Below, in pieces: positions 1 through 13,639 of a DNA stretch of 64,000 nt (position 1 is the first letter of the stretch; every line of letters begins with the position of its first letter). A program made the translations under genes and the position numbers. Source of the stretch: Xiphophorus maculatus. Lineage: Eukaryota; Chordata; Actinopteri; Cyprinodontiformes; Poeciliidae. The notes below the pieces were generated by a model that worked only from the letters and a program-made list of their open reading frames with translations, searched no databases and was not told where the DNA came from. The stretch is from NCBI RefSeq assembly GCF_002775205.1, contig NC_036460.1:21470751-21534750 (forward strand), given 5' to 3'.

Positions 1-2599
1 TGTCCTTGAGGCTCACAGAATATGAACATCATGCCTGAGTGCATGGGAGCCTGTACTTCCCCGTTTTCTTCTTTCACAGTTTTTTAATTTGTCCTTGTAG
101 CTTCCTCAAAGGAAATAGTAACAAACCTCATTAGAGAGCTGCCAATGTTGATAAAAGTTGCTTATCATCTCACCACAAATAGGCAGATTTCCTCTTTATG
201 TCTAACTATTGTCTCTGAGGTGTTGGAGAAACTTTCAGACACTTCATGCACATTTATGTCAAGCACTGCAATCAGGTTGAGCCGAGGCCTTTATTGGTGA
301 CCCCAAAAGTGCCAGCACTCTGGAGCTGCTGGAACCCAGAAGCAGTTGCTTCAGCCAAGGGGAAGGCAAACAGAAGACTTTACAGCAGTGCAAACATTGT
401 TAGGTGGAACCGAGAAACTAAGCTGAGTCATGGGTCCTGATAGGTTTGAGGAATGGAGGTAATTCAAACACTCCCCTTTGTTTTGAAGTGTCACTCTCAA
501 GCATTCATCAGTTATGTCTAACAAGCAAACATATGAAGAAGTATGGACCAAGAGAGAGTAATGAAATGCATGTTTCCTTCTTGTAGGTTTTCTCAAACCT
601 TATTACACCTGCAATATAATTCCTATTATGCAATCAACCAAAGTATTGTGTTGTTTTCCTCTTTAATTGACATAGTGTAACATGGGTTCAAAATGTCTAT
701 TTGTAAGTAAACAACAAGTCTTTTTGTTGCAGTTGCATCATTCTAAAATCAGTCTGAAGTGCACACAGCAGTTCAAAGTCCGGTTCTGTGAGACTATTTA
801 ACAGAGGTTATTCAGACTGATAGCAAAAACAGACACAAGCTTCAGTATACAGAAGAAGTTTATGATTAACAACCATGTTGTCCTGTGGTAATCACTGGCA
901 CAATCTGTAGTGTATGGTTAACCATGTCAGCATTTTGCCTCATTATTTTGTCTGTCAGTGAATGAGAAGCAGAACAGTTGTTGTGGAACTCTATTATCAG
1001 ACAGCGCAAGAGGAAATGAAATACAATTGTTATACAAACTTTTTTTCTATTTACTTAAACAATGAGTAGGCATACCACACTAATAGGAATGCATACTTCT
1101 ATTAATGGAATATATATTCCATTAATATGGAAAAGCTGAGAAGCGGTTTAGACTCCAGAAGACACTTCCCATGAGAAGGACACCAGAGTTTTGTTTCGTC
1201 AGTCTCCTCACATCCTCCATGTGATCATATGGCTCATTCTAATAACACAGCTGCAAAGGCTCATTGACTAAACACATTAATTTCTCCAATCTCCTGCAGT
1301 TATGATGTATGGAAACAGCTTTAAATCTCTGCTTTGTTTAAAAGGGACTGCACTCATTTATCAGTAAACCCGACTTGAGCCTTTAGTTTAGTTTCCTTTT
1401 GTGTTCACACACATTTGAAAAAAAAAAAAAAAAAAAAATCTTGATCATGGTGTTTGCAAAGTGATCCTGAACTGGCATTTCCTATCTTGCTGTGAGAAAT
1501 GTGAAATATTTTCAGCCTTTTATTTGGCACCATTCCTCTTGTTTGGATTTGACCCCAGCTGAGGCGCTAATATGCATTCCGTACATGTGCGTGCGTTTGT
1601 GCGTACGCACGCGTGTGAGAGCATTTGAAAAGAGAGCTTTAAATTGCTGAATTTGATGGGGAGGGATTTGTGCCACCCAGACAGAAGCTTTCAACAAAAC
1701 AGCAATTTTTGCTGTAAGCTAAGGAAAAAGAAAATAAAACACAGGACTGATTGTTTTATAACTTAGCAGGCTTGTCATATTTATGACATTTGTTTGAGCT
1801 GTCCAAAACAGAAATATTTTTCCTCATGTATTGGACCAAAAGGATTAAAGAAAAATATTGAAAATTTATATTTTTATATTTTGCAAGATTTTCTTGCTAT
1901 CGCAAACAACTATTCATACAGGAGTCCAATACAAATTTCCTTTGTGCTGATTTGCCTGAGCAAACTATTCTGGTACAATCAAAACCTCTCCAAAACCAAC
2001 AGTCTGATGGTATTTCACCTCTGCAGTGCTGCAGAATGAGGGCAGAGAGTGGGGAAGAGCCAAGTACTGTGGTTTATCACTGATCTTTCCCTCAAACAGA
2101 TGCCAGAAGGGTTAGAGTGCGTATGTGTTTTTGAGAGTGTGCGGTGTTTACATTGGGATTGCAGGAGCCGAGGCTGCTTCCCTCTCCCTCTGATGATATT
2201 TTCATATCTGTGCCTCACTTTTTTTTCGTCCCTCAGTTTAACTGTCAGTGTGTTGAGGCCAGCAACCAGTTGCTCACTGAGCTCCCTGCTGAAGCCTGAG
2301 TCAAGATATCCTCTTACACATTGTGGGGCTCAGGGGCCGCAGCAAACCCTTTTGGAGCGCAGGCTTGCATGGTGGAACAAAGACAAAAACTGAAAGATGA
2401 TTTTGTTACTTACTAGAGACAGCGAATGAGGTTGTTTTGATGAGATTTCAAATATTTTTTCCCCACATTGACAGCTAGTACAATGCAAAACTAAAATAAA
2501 TTGAACAAATAACAATTGGATACCCAAGTTTGAACTAACGTTAGATTTTCTCTGATCCATGCAAGCCAAAATGACACAACAAGGCTGAAACACGTACTT

Positions 2600-3185
2600 A
2601 CACCCTCACCAATATTTGGATAAAATGCACCATTGCAAGTTGTAGAGAAACCACACCCTTTTTTAAGCCATCAGCAAGCTGGTAAGTTTCCCAGCAAATA
2701 CCCAGCTTTGAGTAATTCCAGAAATTTTCAATGGAGTTGAGGTTTGGCTTTAAACTGGCTTATTACAAGCCTGCTTTATCCATTTCAAAGCCTGTTCTGA
2801 TGAGTCTGGGATCACTGTTCTGTTGAAACACCCCATCAGGAGCAGGTTTCACTTATCTGACACAAACTGTTTGCCTCAATTAATCTTTGGTTTGGATGTT
2901 CTTCTACAACAAACCATTAACCTCCAAGGTTCAAGTCTAACAGACCCTTCAAAACAAACACCATCAAGATTGACTGAAATTTCCCAATGCCCACACGGAG
3001 AAGTTAAATGTCTTCTGGTTAAAACTGCAGGAATTACTTCTTTCAGCCTTAAGAACAACTGTGAAGGATGGTGGTGGAAGCATGATGCTGAGGGTCTGTT
3101 TTACAATGAGAATCATGACAACATATTTTGGGGAAAACCTTATTGCCTCAGTCACACCTGCACTTCACAACAGCAGTTTATGAGA
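2600..3185. mobile_element. Degenerate Tc1-like transposon relic
   Basis: Contains phrases common to decayed fish Tc1 copies, such as AATGGAGTTGAGGTTTGG, TGTTCTGTTGAAACACCC and GGTGGTGGAAGCATGATGCT (the GGGS.M transposase motif region). These motifs seem to come from both orientations, so the copy may be rearranged. No intact transposase remains. Confidence 0.55.
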
Positions 3186-3199
3186 ACTTTAGCTTCGTT

Positions 3200-6100
3200 C
3201 TGAGAAGATTCACATGCAAACTATAGAATATTTATGTGGTATTTGTGACATGTGTAATGTTTCTCATGGCAATTATTCTCTGCCAGGCAGTAGAAATGTA
3301 CCTGTTTAGTTCACACACTGTTGTTAAAACAAATTTCTCCACAGGTCAGAAAACTCCACAGTCTGATCTTCAATTAAATTATCAGCAATTGCTTGCATTT
3401 GCACAATCAGCCAACGGTTGGAGTCACAAGTCTCTTCCAGCTATTTGGGGGGTTGGAAGCTGAAAAGGTTAGGTGCCACTGACAAATTTGGGTTTGTTTT
3501 TCACCCTTCACAACAATGTTCTCTTCTTGTCTGTTTCGTGTAATCTTGTTGTGTGGCCTGTGTGCACACAACTGTTTGTGTGGAAGAGAGCAGTTGAACA
3601 CCAGCAAACACATTTCATGACACGCAAAGTGCTTAATTTCGGAAGTAGAACTTTTCCTGCACATTTTGATTTTGCCAGCATACCAGCTTTAGAACTGCAC
3701 TGAAATTTGACCAGAACCCAATTATACAAGTCATATCAGAGTGAACATGGTGGCATTTGCCTGTGTCAGTGGAAACATCATCAAGCTCCCACATACTCTG
3801 ACATATTGTGTATATTCTGTGGTCCACTCAGACTCTGCACACTGTTTGCATACCAACTGCGTACATTTCTCATGACAAATTCCTTCATTTCCCACAATCT
3901 GTTGTGCGGTATGCACAACATACATACAGTGCAGTTCATACCGCACTGTTGGTGCGGTATGAAGTGGCTGATGAACATCTTTGCGACTGGTCGTGCCAAC
4001 TCTCAATCATCTCAGTTCCTTGTCGTTTGATGCAAACATTTACCTTTATGCGGACATGTGGGGCAGACAACCGCTTTGAGTCCACAATGTAAAATGCGCC
4101 TGATTATGTGGGGGTCTTAACTATTGACAAAATTCAGGTCATTGTGTGGAAAAAATATAGCTGTACAGTAGTACTGTTGGTGGTGTTGCCCTGCAGCAAG
4201 GTCTTGGGTTTAATTCTCAATCAGTAATTTCTGCATGGAGTTTGCAAGATTTTACCATGCATCTATGGGTTTAGTCCAGGTTCTCCAGTTCAGCAAGATG
4301 TAGTAAAGTAGCTTCTGATTATGTATGGTTTGGCTACAAAAAATTAAACTTAATTCTTTTAGATAAAATTTTCATCATGATTACATTTGACGTCCCATAA
4401 CTTGATGACGATAGGGTTTTTGGATTCTGTTGTCCAGATGTTCCTTAGTCATTAGGGTAGGGCTGAAAGATAAAAAAGAGCCCTAGCTAACCAATGTCTG
4501 CAGTTCCTCAGAAAACATTCTACCATATGGTTCCCCAACCCCGCACAATAACTTGTGAGGAGTGTATTCCATGGAAATTCCCATAAAGTTAATCACAGAG
4601 AGAGGGAGGGGAGTTACAAATACACTATCGGGAGGAGAGGAAAAAAAAAACTCTTTTCGAATTGTAAAAACAAATAAACATGCTTGGACTTATGGCTAGA
4701 AGCTTTTAAAACTCCACAGTGTGAATCTTTCCTGGCAGAGTCCCAGGAGAAGATGAAAGGCAATCCTCCTTTAAACACAGGCGTAGGAAAGTATCATTTA
4801 TCCTTCCCCATTATGGCAAGCTGAAGCTGTTATGATCTGATAGCTCAGGTGGAGCTACCCCGCTCTTTGTTTCCAGAAGATTCACATACAAATACTTTGA
4901 GCCTCTTCTGTATGCTTTGGAGACCAAAAAAAAAGCTTCATTATTGCTTGTCTGAACATGTCTGGAAAATTTTAACAACCCCAGATTTTTTTATATATTT
5001 TTTTTTACAAGTGACAAATTTATTTTCCTAAAAACAAAATCTTATAGTGTCCCTTCAGTGATTTGTTTAAAACAAACTTTGCTTATTGAATCAGCTTTAT
5101 TTGTGCTTAATGAAGAGACGATCAAATAAAAACCAAGATGCTCATAGTTGTTGCTCATTGCTTTTTGCATTAGTGGTTGTTGGGAATAGATGGATGTACC
5201 CTCTCCCTGCATCAGATGTTGTTAATTAAAGTCTTTGTCCTAAGGAGCTACATGACTCACAACATCTGTTCGGTATGCCGTGAAGACCTCCTTAATATTT
5301 AATTAATCATACTCTCAGACTACTGGATTTGGAGAATAAATTACTACTAATTCACAGTGGGGGGATTTTAAAAAGCTCTAGTGTAGAGCCCAAACCCAGT
5401 TTTTTGTCTAACTTTTTTATTGTTTTTTTTTTTTTTTTTTAGGTTGCTTAAGTATTTAGCTTCATTGCCTCTCAGCAGCTCCTGGTTCCAAATCCTAATT
5501 GAGGATTTTCTGTTTTGAGTTTGCAGATTCTCTCCAGGAACTGTGGTGAATGATGTAGATAAATTAATAAATTTAAGTCATTATGAGATATCAAATCTTC
5601 TTATCCTATGACTTTTAAAGACAGCTAAACCATTAAAGCTCATGCTCTGTGGTTAGATGTAATCACAAACCTATACTGAATGCAGGGATTAGACTTTGAT
5701 GGAAAAGTAAAGATTTTAAGGCTAAATACCCAAGGAACAAAGTAAATCAGACTGTGAATGTTAGTTTAACAAAGTGTGTCCTGAAAAGCTTTCGACATAA
5801 AGTCATAAACACAAGGAGAAACAAGACATGTTGTCAACTGTTTGTGTCTACTCAATCAGTATCTAAGATCTCTGTGCGTGATGTTACGATGCTAATAGTA
5901 TCAACATATATGAGATGGCCATAAAAAATGGTTTTGGAACTTTATCCTGCTGACATATCCAATAATGACCTATGGTTCATAATTCATTTTAAGCTTTCTG
6001 GCACCGAACTACCAGATTGTTATTAAGAAAAACTTCATGTTCTTTTGTCTAGAAGACTCCATGATTCTGTTCACTCCTAAAGGGTTCCCCAGAGCACATA

Positions 6101-6230
6101 AAGAGAAGCAAGCCCACAGCAATGCACCAAGTCATAGTGGCCAATGACTCTTTTCAAAACTTTTTAATTCAAAAGCATTGATGTTCCTGTTGAAACACTC
6201 CACTGCTTCCAGTCCAGTAATCAGCTGTGT
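3200..6230. other. No gene recognised
   Basis: AT-rich non-coding DNA. Only short frames without homology are present. A 12-bp perfect hairpin at 3935-3963 is the one structured element noted. Confidence 0.5.
3935..3963. repeat. 12-bp hairpin
   Basis: TTCATACCGCAC (3935-3946) pairs exactly with GTGCGGTATGAA (3952-3963). A further GTGCGGTATG copy lies at 3904, so the motif occurs three times in 60 bp. Confidence 0.9.
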
Positions 6231-6239
6231 CTCAGTCAG

Positions 6240-6810
6240 AGACGGATCTCTGACATTTATTCAGCTACATTTACTTGAAAAACACTTTTGGGAAAGCGTC
6301 CCTGTTAGAATGGCCCTTAGCGGCTGGTTTACAGAGGAGTCTTGAGGCAGAGAAATAGTGCAGACCAACCAGGTGTTTATTCTCCAACATTTAACATTTA
6401 GACAATCCTGCTTACAACAGCCATGGGTCTCAGCAGCAACCACACCTACCCAACCTGCAATGTGGCCAACATGCAGGTTTTTATAGTTCCTGGCTGCTCC
6501 AATTAACAACCCCACCAAGAAACAGGGTAGGAGAAAATACATGTACACAAACAATCTTGACAAAACAACCAAATCTTCAACACAATATTAACAAATGCTC
6601 TTCATTTTTAAGCAGCCATTTAATTTCTAAAAATATCTTTCTAGAAATATAAATCCAATCATTAAACTTCTAAAATGCATCGTTCTATCGCTCCCCCTCT
6701 TCCATCTGCATTGGTCTCCTCCGGAACCTTTATAAGGTGCTCAGGCCCCTGGGGACTCTTTTAGCCTGAACACCCTGCAGAGGAAGAGACAGAGGTAAGC
6801 CACATCTACA
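6240..6810 (-). mobile_element. Possible solo LTR or LTR-like promoter fragment
   Basis: Read on the minus strand, a TATA-like CACCTTATAAAGG (near 6730) is followed some 360 bp later by AATAAA (near 6370) and a short R/U5-like end. That is the order expected in an LTR. No target duplication or internal region was identified, so this is a weak call. Confidence 0.25.
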
Positions 6811-6844
6811 CAAACATTTCAGTGTATTTCAAACAGTTACAAGA

Positions 6845-8125
<1,281 letters not shown>

Positions 8126-8424
8126 CTATTCTTACTTGACCACATTTTTTTTGGAGACCTCTGCCCAATTCTGCTCAGTGCACTTCAGCAACACGCCTCC
8201 AACACGTTTAAAACGAGAAGAGGCTCTGGAGCATTTACCTGTTACCAGTCAGGCTCCTCTGACCAAAGTAAACATCTTTGGGTTTAGAACCCCCCCCCAA
8301 AAAAGACAGTATATGGTTACTCTTGTGAACCTTTTTTGATGACCATGTTGGAAAAAGAACTTGTTAGCATGTAGATCTTTAGTAATCTAGTTCTGGTCAT
8401 GAAGATTTGGTGCCACTCTTTGCC

Positions 8425-8814
8425 TCTGTTTGTAACGGTGAGATCAGGAGATTGTTACCTCTCTTACTGTGAGGATTTGGTTTTTCTGTGTATTAATGTA
8501 GGTTTCTGTGTTCTGTTGAGGCGCCATGTTGTCCCCGCAGCACCTTGATTGTCCCCAGCTGTCCATCATTTCCCCTGATTACCTTCCTTTGCATTTAATC
8601 CCACCTGTGTCTGTTTCCTCATTGGGTCCTTGTCTAAGTTGTCGTTGCTGTTAGACAGTTTGTTGTTTTACCAGTGTTTGAGTTCTTGTTACAATGCTCA
8701 CCTGTGCTACCTGGACTTTGCACTTGCTCTTAAATTCATTAAATCATCAAACTGAGTTGCTGCCTCACCTCTCTGCTTCTGGATCCAAACCTACAGCTAC
8801 TGCAAATTATGACA
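8425..8814 (+). mobile_element. Possible solo LTR (Ty3/Gypsy-like)
   Basis: Starts near TGTAACGG and ends near ATTATGACA. The middle resembles common fish LTR sequence (CACCTGTGTCTGTTTCC, then an ATTAAA signal, then a CTGCTTCTGGATCC-type U5). There is no flanking coding region, and a target duplication was not seen. Confidence 0.35.
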
Positions 8815-8820
8815 TTTACC

Positions 8821-8862
8821 ATCTTCCTCACTGTTTTTGTTGAGGAAAACAGTGAGGAAGAT
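8821..8862. repeat. Perfect 17-bp hairpin
   Basis: ATCTTCCTCACTGTTTT (8821-8837) and its exact reverse complement (8846-8862) flank an 8-nt loop. It lies directly after the LTR-like segment. Confidence 0.9.
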
Positions 8863-8969
8863 AAACTTCAGTCAAACAGGGATTTTTATTTATTTTAAAC
8901 TTTGTAATTATGGCTGTAACTCTACAACTCTACAGTTTCTCAGTCGTTAAGGACATAATGATCCTAAAT

Positions 8970-9014
8970 GCTTAATTAGAAGCCAACTTGAGTTCAGCAG
9001 CCTTCTAATTAAGC
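8970..9014. repeat. 13-bp inverted repeat
   Basis: GCTTAATTAGAAG (8970-8982) pairs exactly with CTTCTAATTAAGC (9002-9014) around a 19-nt spacer. Confidence 0.85.
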
Positions 9015-12000
9015 TCTTGGGATTTCGACAACTACAGATATGGGCAATTGTAGAGAAGGAACTATTTTCTTGTTGCAATTTCCTGCCTCATGTAGATCAC
9101 TACACATACATTCCTTGAATGGTAAGTTAACTCTTATCTGTTTTTAGAAGAACAGATTTGAAGTAAAAAGAACCTTCATGCCAAAGGACTTTAGTCCCTC
9201 ATCTGGTAAAATCTCTTCTAACCCTTCTCATAATGGAAGATGCATGAAGTTTAGAACCGTTCCACAGTGTCACGAGATTATTGAGATTATTGAGGGAGGA
9301 CATCAAAGCACTTTTTGGAATTGGCCTTTTTTTTATATAACTGTTCTCCATACGTCCATCTGTCTTTAAGCCAGCTCTGCTGGCGTAACAGGCCTCTTAT
9401 TCATACAGATAAGAAGCCAGTGTAATTGCTGTTGAGTCACGGCACGGCTGCTGATGTTCTGCCAGCACACAATCAAGATCTCTGCTCCAGATTATTGCGC
9501 TGTAAACAAACTGGTGAAGGTCTTTCCTTAAGCAAACTGTCTGTCATGTTTTAAGCTTCAGTCTGATAGTGCGTTTCAGTTTGCATTACGTGTGTGTTTG
9601 CTTTGCTGGTTCTCTGCTGAAGTGGAGAAACGGTTAGCTGTGCCAGTTTCACCCAAGAAACCAGCAAAAACCATCTCTTTTTGCTGGTTTAAGAGGAGGA
9701 CATTTCAGATGAAGAGAGCAAAATGTTTCTTTTACAGATTTTAAATTAGCATGTAAAACATAAAATAATTTAACTACATGAAAATGTTTTAATCATCTGT
9801 AACACAATTAGATGTTGGACTACAATGCAATAACCTCGGGGTTTGCAAATGAAAAATGTTTTTCTCGAACAAAAAATGCCAATGTGTTTCTCAACAACGT
9901 TCAAGCTTTTCATAGACAAATATTTCCCCTCATTTTTGGGTTGCTTTGCGCATGTTTTTAATTTTGAGCTTAACACACAATATTTTCCTCTTAATTTGCA
10001 AGATAAGAACAGCATGCACTTAATTATCAAGTGATAAATCTCAGCTATTTACTGATTTTTAAACAAGTTCAAAAGCAATTTAAACGGCAACAGCAAGTAC
10101 TTGATGTTCTTTCTTGGCATGAAAATACGTTGTATGTACAAAACTGCAAACAGCCTGTGCAGGTTTCAGGTTAAGGTCATTCTCTGATAAAATATGTAAC
10201 AAGAGAAGAAGTAGTTTTTTGTCAGCATGCGGGAGCCAGGGCTATAAAAGATACAAACGAAATGGTGGTATGCAGGTAAATGACACATGAAATAAACTAC
10301 GTGAAAGTTTCTTTTTTAGTCAGATGCCTCTATGTTTCATTGGATAGCTAAAGAATGTGGTCATGGAAAATCCTATTTTGCAAAAATGTTAAGACGCTAA
10401 GATGTACAACGCTGCTGAATTGCTATAGTGTCAGATCAACGCACTATGGTTATTTTAAACCACTTTATTATGTAGAGTTCTGTTTGGAGCAACCTGATAT
10501 TATATTCCAATGTCTCACATGTTCACATTAGGTTAAAATATTGAAGCCTCTGTTTTCAACTTGCCGAGTGAAGCTACAGTATATATTTAATTTGAAGGAT
10601 ATTTGGGATGGTAAAGGGAATATTGCAGGAACTGTCCCCACCAGCAGAAAACTGTTTTCTTTTGAATTTTGTGCCAGACCATGATGTATATCTGTCCTTA
10701 ACCAAGTGCTTTTTGGAAACAGCTATAGTTATATACCTGTAATTGAAAGCAATTTAGTGGTAGAGCAAAAGAAAAAATATATAAATAAATGAAATTCAGT
10801 TATAATAGAAACTGAATGGGAGGAAATATATATATACAGTATATAAAAAGAATCCCAAAGTTAGTTTTCAACTTGAACTGTGGCTTTTGGTGCGGCTATA
10901 GTCAGTATCCTGCTTGACCTTTGTGCTGAGTCTGTGCTGTTGATAAATGAGCATTTCAGGGCGATCGTTCCTGTTGGCATTTGCTTCTTGGTTTGGCCTT
11001 TACATAGATTAGTGCAGCAGAGAATCTGGCAGTGTGCAACCTCAAAGCAGTCTCTGTACTTTGAAAAGTCACAGCTTAAGTTTGCCAACTGTGTTGAAGA
11101 ACAACACAGTGCTGCTGATACAGTGATGATGAGGTGGATGGCATTGAATAATTCTGGACAAATGGAAATCCTTTCATAACATTTGAAACTGCTGAAGAAA
11201 AAAGTATCAGTAAATTTTGATATCTCGGTCTTCTTTTGGGGTTTCCAAAGTCTACCGTGACTGGTTTACATAAATGCAGTAATGGCAACAACTGGGCAGG
11301 AAATAGAAAAGGACCAATGTAGCGACAAGGACAAGATTTTATTCATTTAATTTACTAAGAGAAAATAATCTTGTCAAGTCAATGTGGTCCTATTGATAAC
11401 ATAAATACCACCACCCCTTGTTAAATCATGAGCTAACTGTAGTTACCATGTTTTTAGCAAACTATGACTACTCCAAGACCTGTAGCATCACAAAATCACT
11501 TAAATTGTCTGAACTTTCTGTTGATTTCCTTTCATAATTGCTTAACTGTGGTTGTTCTGGTCTGATGCTCAGTTTCTCTTGTCTTCTTGTTTCTTAGCAA
11601 GCTCCTATGATAAATTTTCAGTCTCAACATAACACTTACTTTCTCTTGTCTGCCTATTTATGCAATAAATCAAACCTGTCTGACAAAATGATGTTTGCAA
11701 AAAGAAACACATTTTGTCCCACATCACCAAGAAAAGATAAGAAACAAAGCGTAGATGTGTATGTAGATGTGAAAGTGGTCATAAAACTATTTCTAGTTCT
11801 TCTGATACCAGTAACAGCAATTGTCCACGAATTAAGAAAAAGTGGAACAAGAATGAACCTTCCCAGGAATGGTCAGGGAAGTTTACTCAAAGAGTGCACC
11901 AACAACTAATATAAAAGGCCATAAAAGAATACAGAACAACAAGTAAAGCACTGCAGATCAAACAACAGTAACAAAGTGAATGGGCAAAAATGGCTTCCCT

Positions 12001-13400
12001 GGGAGAATCTTAAAGTTGAAAACTATGCTTTTGTATAGGCAGACTGTATGCTGCCTATACAAACATTATTCAACAGCTAAAAAAGTAAAATTCTAAATAA
12101 TCTTTTGTTTTGGGATACTTGGTGCAAATACTCCTAAAATTATTTATTCTATAGGTTTTATTTTTAAAACTGTTGCAAAAATCCCCGTAATAATGCGAGT
12201 ATAAGTCTCCCAGAGTGGAGTGGAGGGTTTCACGAGATTATGTGCAACAAATTAATTACAGCATGGCTGCTGGTGGTTTTGCCAACACCCAGCTGGTTGT
12301 TGCATCATTTTAACATTCCTGTCTGGAACACAAGCACAGTCAGAGAGAAAAACTCATAATGTCATGCAGTCCCTTTGGGAATCCCAGAAACTGTTGGAGC
12401 CTCCCTGTGGTTTTCCCAAGGTTGTTTGGTTTTTTGCCTTATTGCTATGGTTTTCTTTCACACCGGGCATGTGTATTGGCTGAGATATAAATTATAATTT
12501 AACAATCTGGTATGAGCATTTGTTCAAATGTTCCATCATTAGGCAGCGCCTCACTGTTTTATGCCATAAATTCACCATAGTTACAATTTTCAAATTAGAA
12601 CCAAAGTTATTAATGCTGTTTTAGCGCAGACTCTTCTTTACAAATCACCACCTCATGCTGATAAGAACACACACCACTAAATGCTACGTAGCACAACCTT
12701 TGTGTTCATGTGTATCAATTCAGCCAAGAATCTAGAAGATATACTTCATTTCTTTAAACAACAACAAAACTCCTAAAAAGTGCATTGATATTCAGTTGTC
12801 TAAATCGATGCTTTGTAGAAGCAGTTTTGATTGTAGTTATAGACGTCAGTTTTTTTTGGCTATGTCTCCACCATCTTTACACATCTATAGCCTGAAATGC
12901 TTACTTACTGAGATCAAAATTGTACTTTTTTCTGCTTTGCAAAACAGTTTAAGCTCAATCAGACTGGATGGAGATCATCTGTGAAAGGAAGCTTTTGTTT
13001 TCACCTTCTTTCATATGTTATTTGTGTCAACAGAGGCAAACCGTGCATGTGGTGGTTTAGTTTTATTGACTTTTTTCCCACTCTTTCTTAAAAGGCCAGT
13101 TGGAGTGTCAGCAAGCTTATTACGTTTACAGATGACTTTCATTGAAAACTCGTGATGAAAAGCTTAGCCTGCTTTGCAATTCTCAGCAACTGCTATGTTC
13201 TTCCGTCTTTATGAAGTCGCGTCTTCATTATTGTAACAACACCTCTCAGGCCTTATATTAGATTACATACAGGTAAATAAGTTGATTTAAGTAGGCGAGA
13301 TCTGAAAACGTTTGGTAACGTTTGATTCCACTAAGGGAGGTGAAAGCAAATACATGCCACACTTTTCAGATTTTTAATAATTTTTTTTTGAAAACCATGT
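9015..13400. other. No gene recognised
   Basis: AT-rich non-coding DNA with short unrelated frames. A 13-bp inverted repeat is present at 12030-12063. A faint L2-LINE-like phrase (SRLHYCNN) can be read near 13215-13240. Confidence 0.5.
12030..12063. repeat. 13-bp hairpin
   Basis: TTTGTATAGGCAG (12030-12042) pairs exactly with CTGCCTATACAAA (12051-12063) around an 8-nt loop. Confidence 0.9.
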
Positions 13401-13421
13401 AAAGTTACCCAACCACTTCAC

Positions 13422-13630
13422 TTTTTTTTTTCTTTTCTTTTTTTTTTCTCCAAAGAGTTTTTGCGGCACTAGTGGCTCGTATTTTTTGTGACAGCAGGCA
13501 GACAGGAAAGAGGGCGAGGCCATGCAGCAAAGGTCACCGGGACCGGGAGTCGAGCCCGCGACGTCCACGTCGAGGACTAAGACCTCCAAATGTGGGGCGT
13601 GCTAACCCCCTGCGCCACCACAGCACGCCC
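13422..13630 (-). mobile_element. tRNA-derived SINE with target duplication
   Basis: On the minus strand the head GGGGCGTGCTGTGGTGGCG contains a polymerase III A box (TGGCGCAGGGGG, 13606-13617). A B box (GGCTCGACTCC, 13546-13556) follows, then a unique body and an A-rich tail seen as the T-rich run at 13422-13450. CACTTCAC occurs at both ends (13414-13421 and 13631-13638), the expected target duplication. It is a fish SINE, not a working tRNA gene, because the segment past the B box does not fold back to an acceptor stem. Confidence 0.85.
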
Positions 13631-13639
13631 CACTTCACA

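Noticed and set aside
6261-6572. 103-aa minus-strand ORF with hydrophobic start
   Set aside because: Lies within an LTR-like segment and shows no recognised domain.
13540-13635. Possible tRNA gene
   Set aside because: A and B boxes are present but there is no matching acceptor stem, and a SINE body, tail and target duplication follow.
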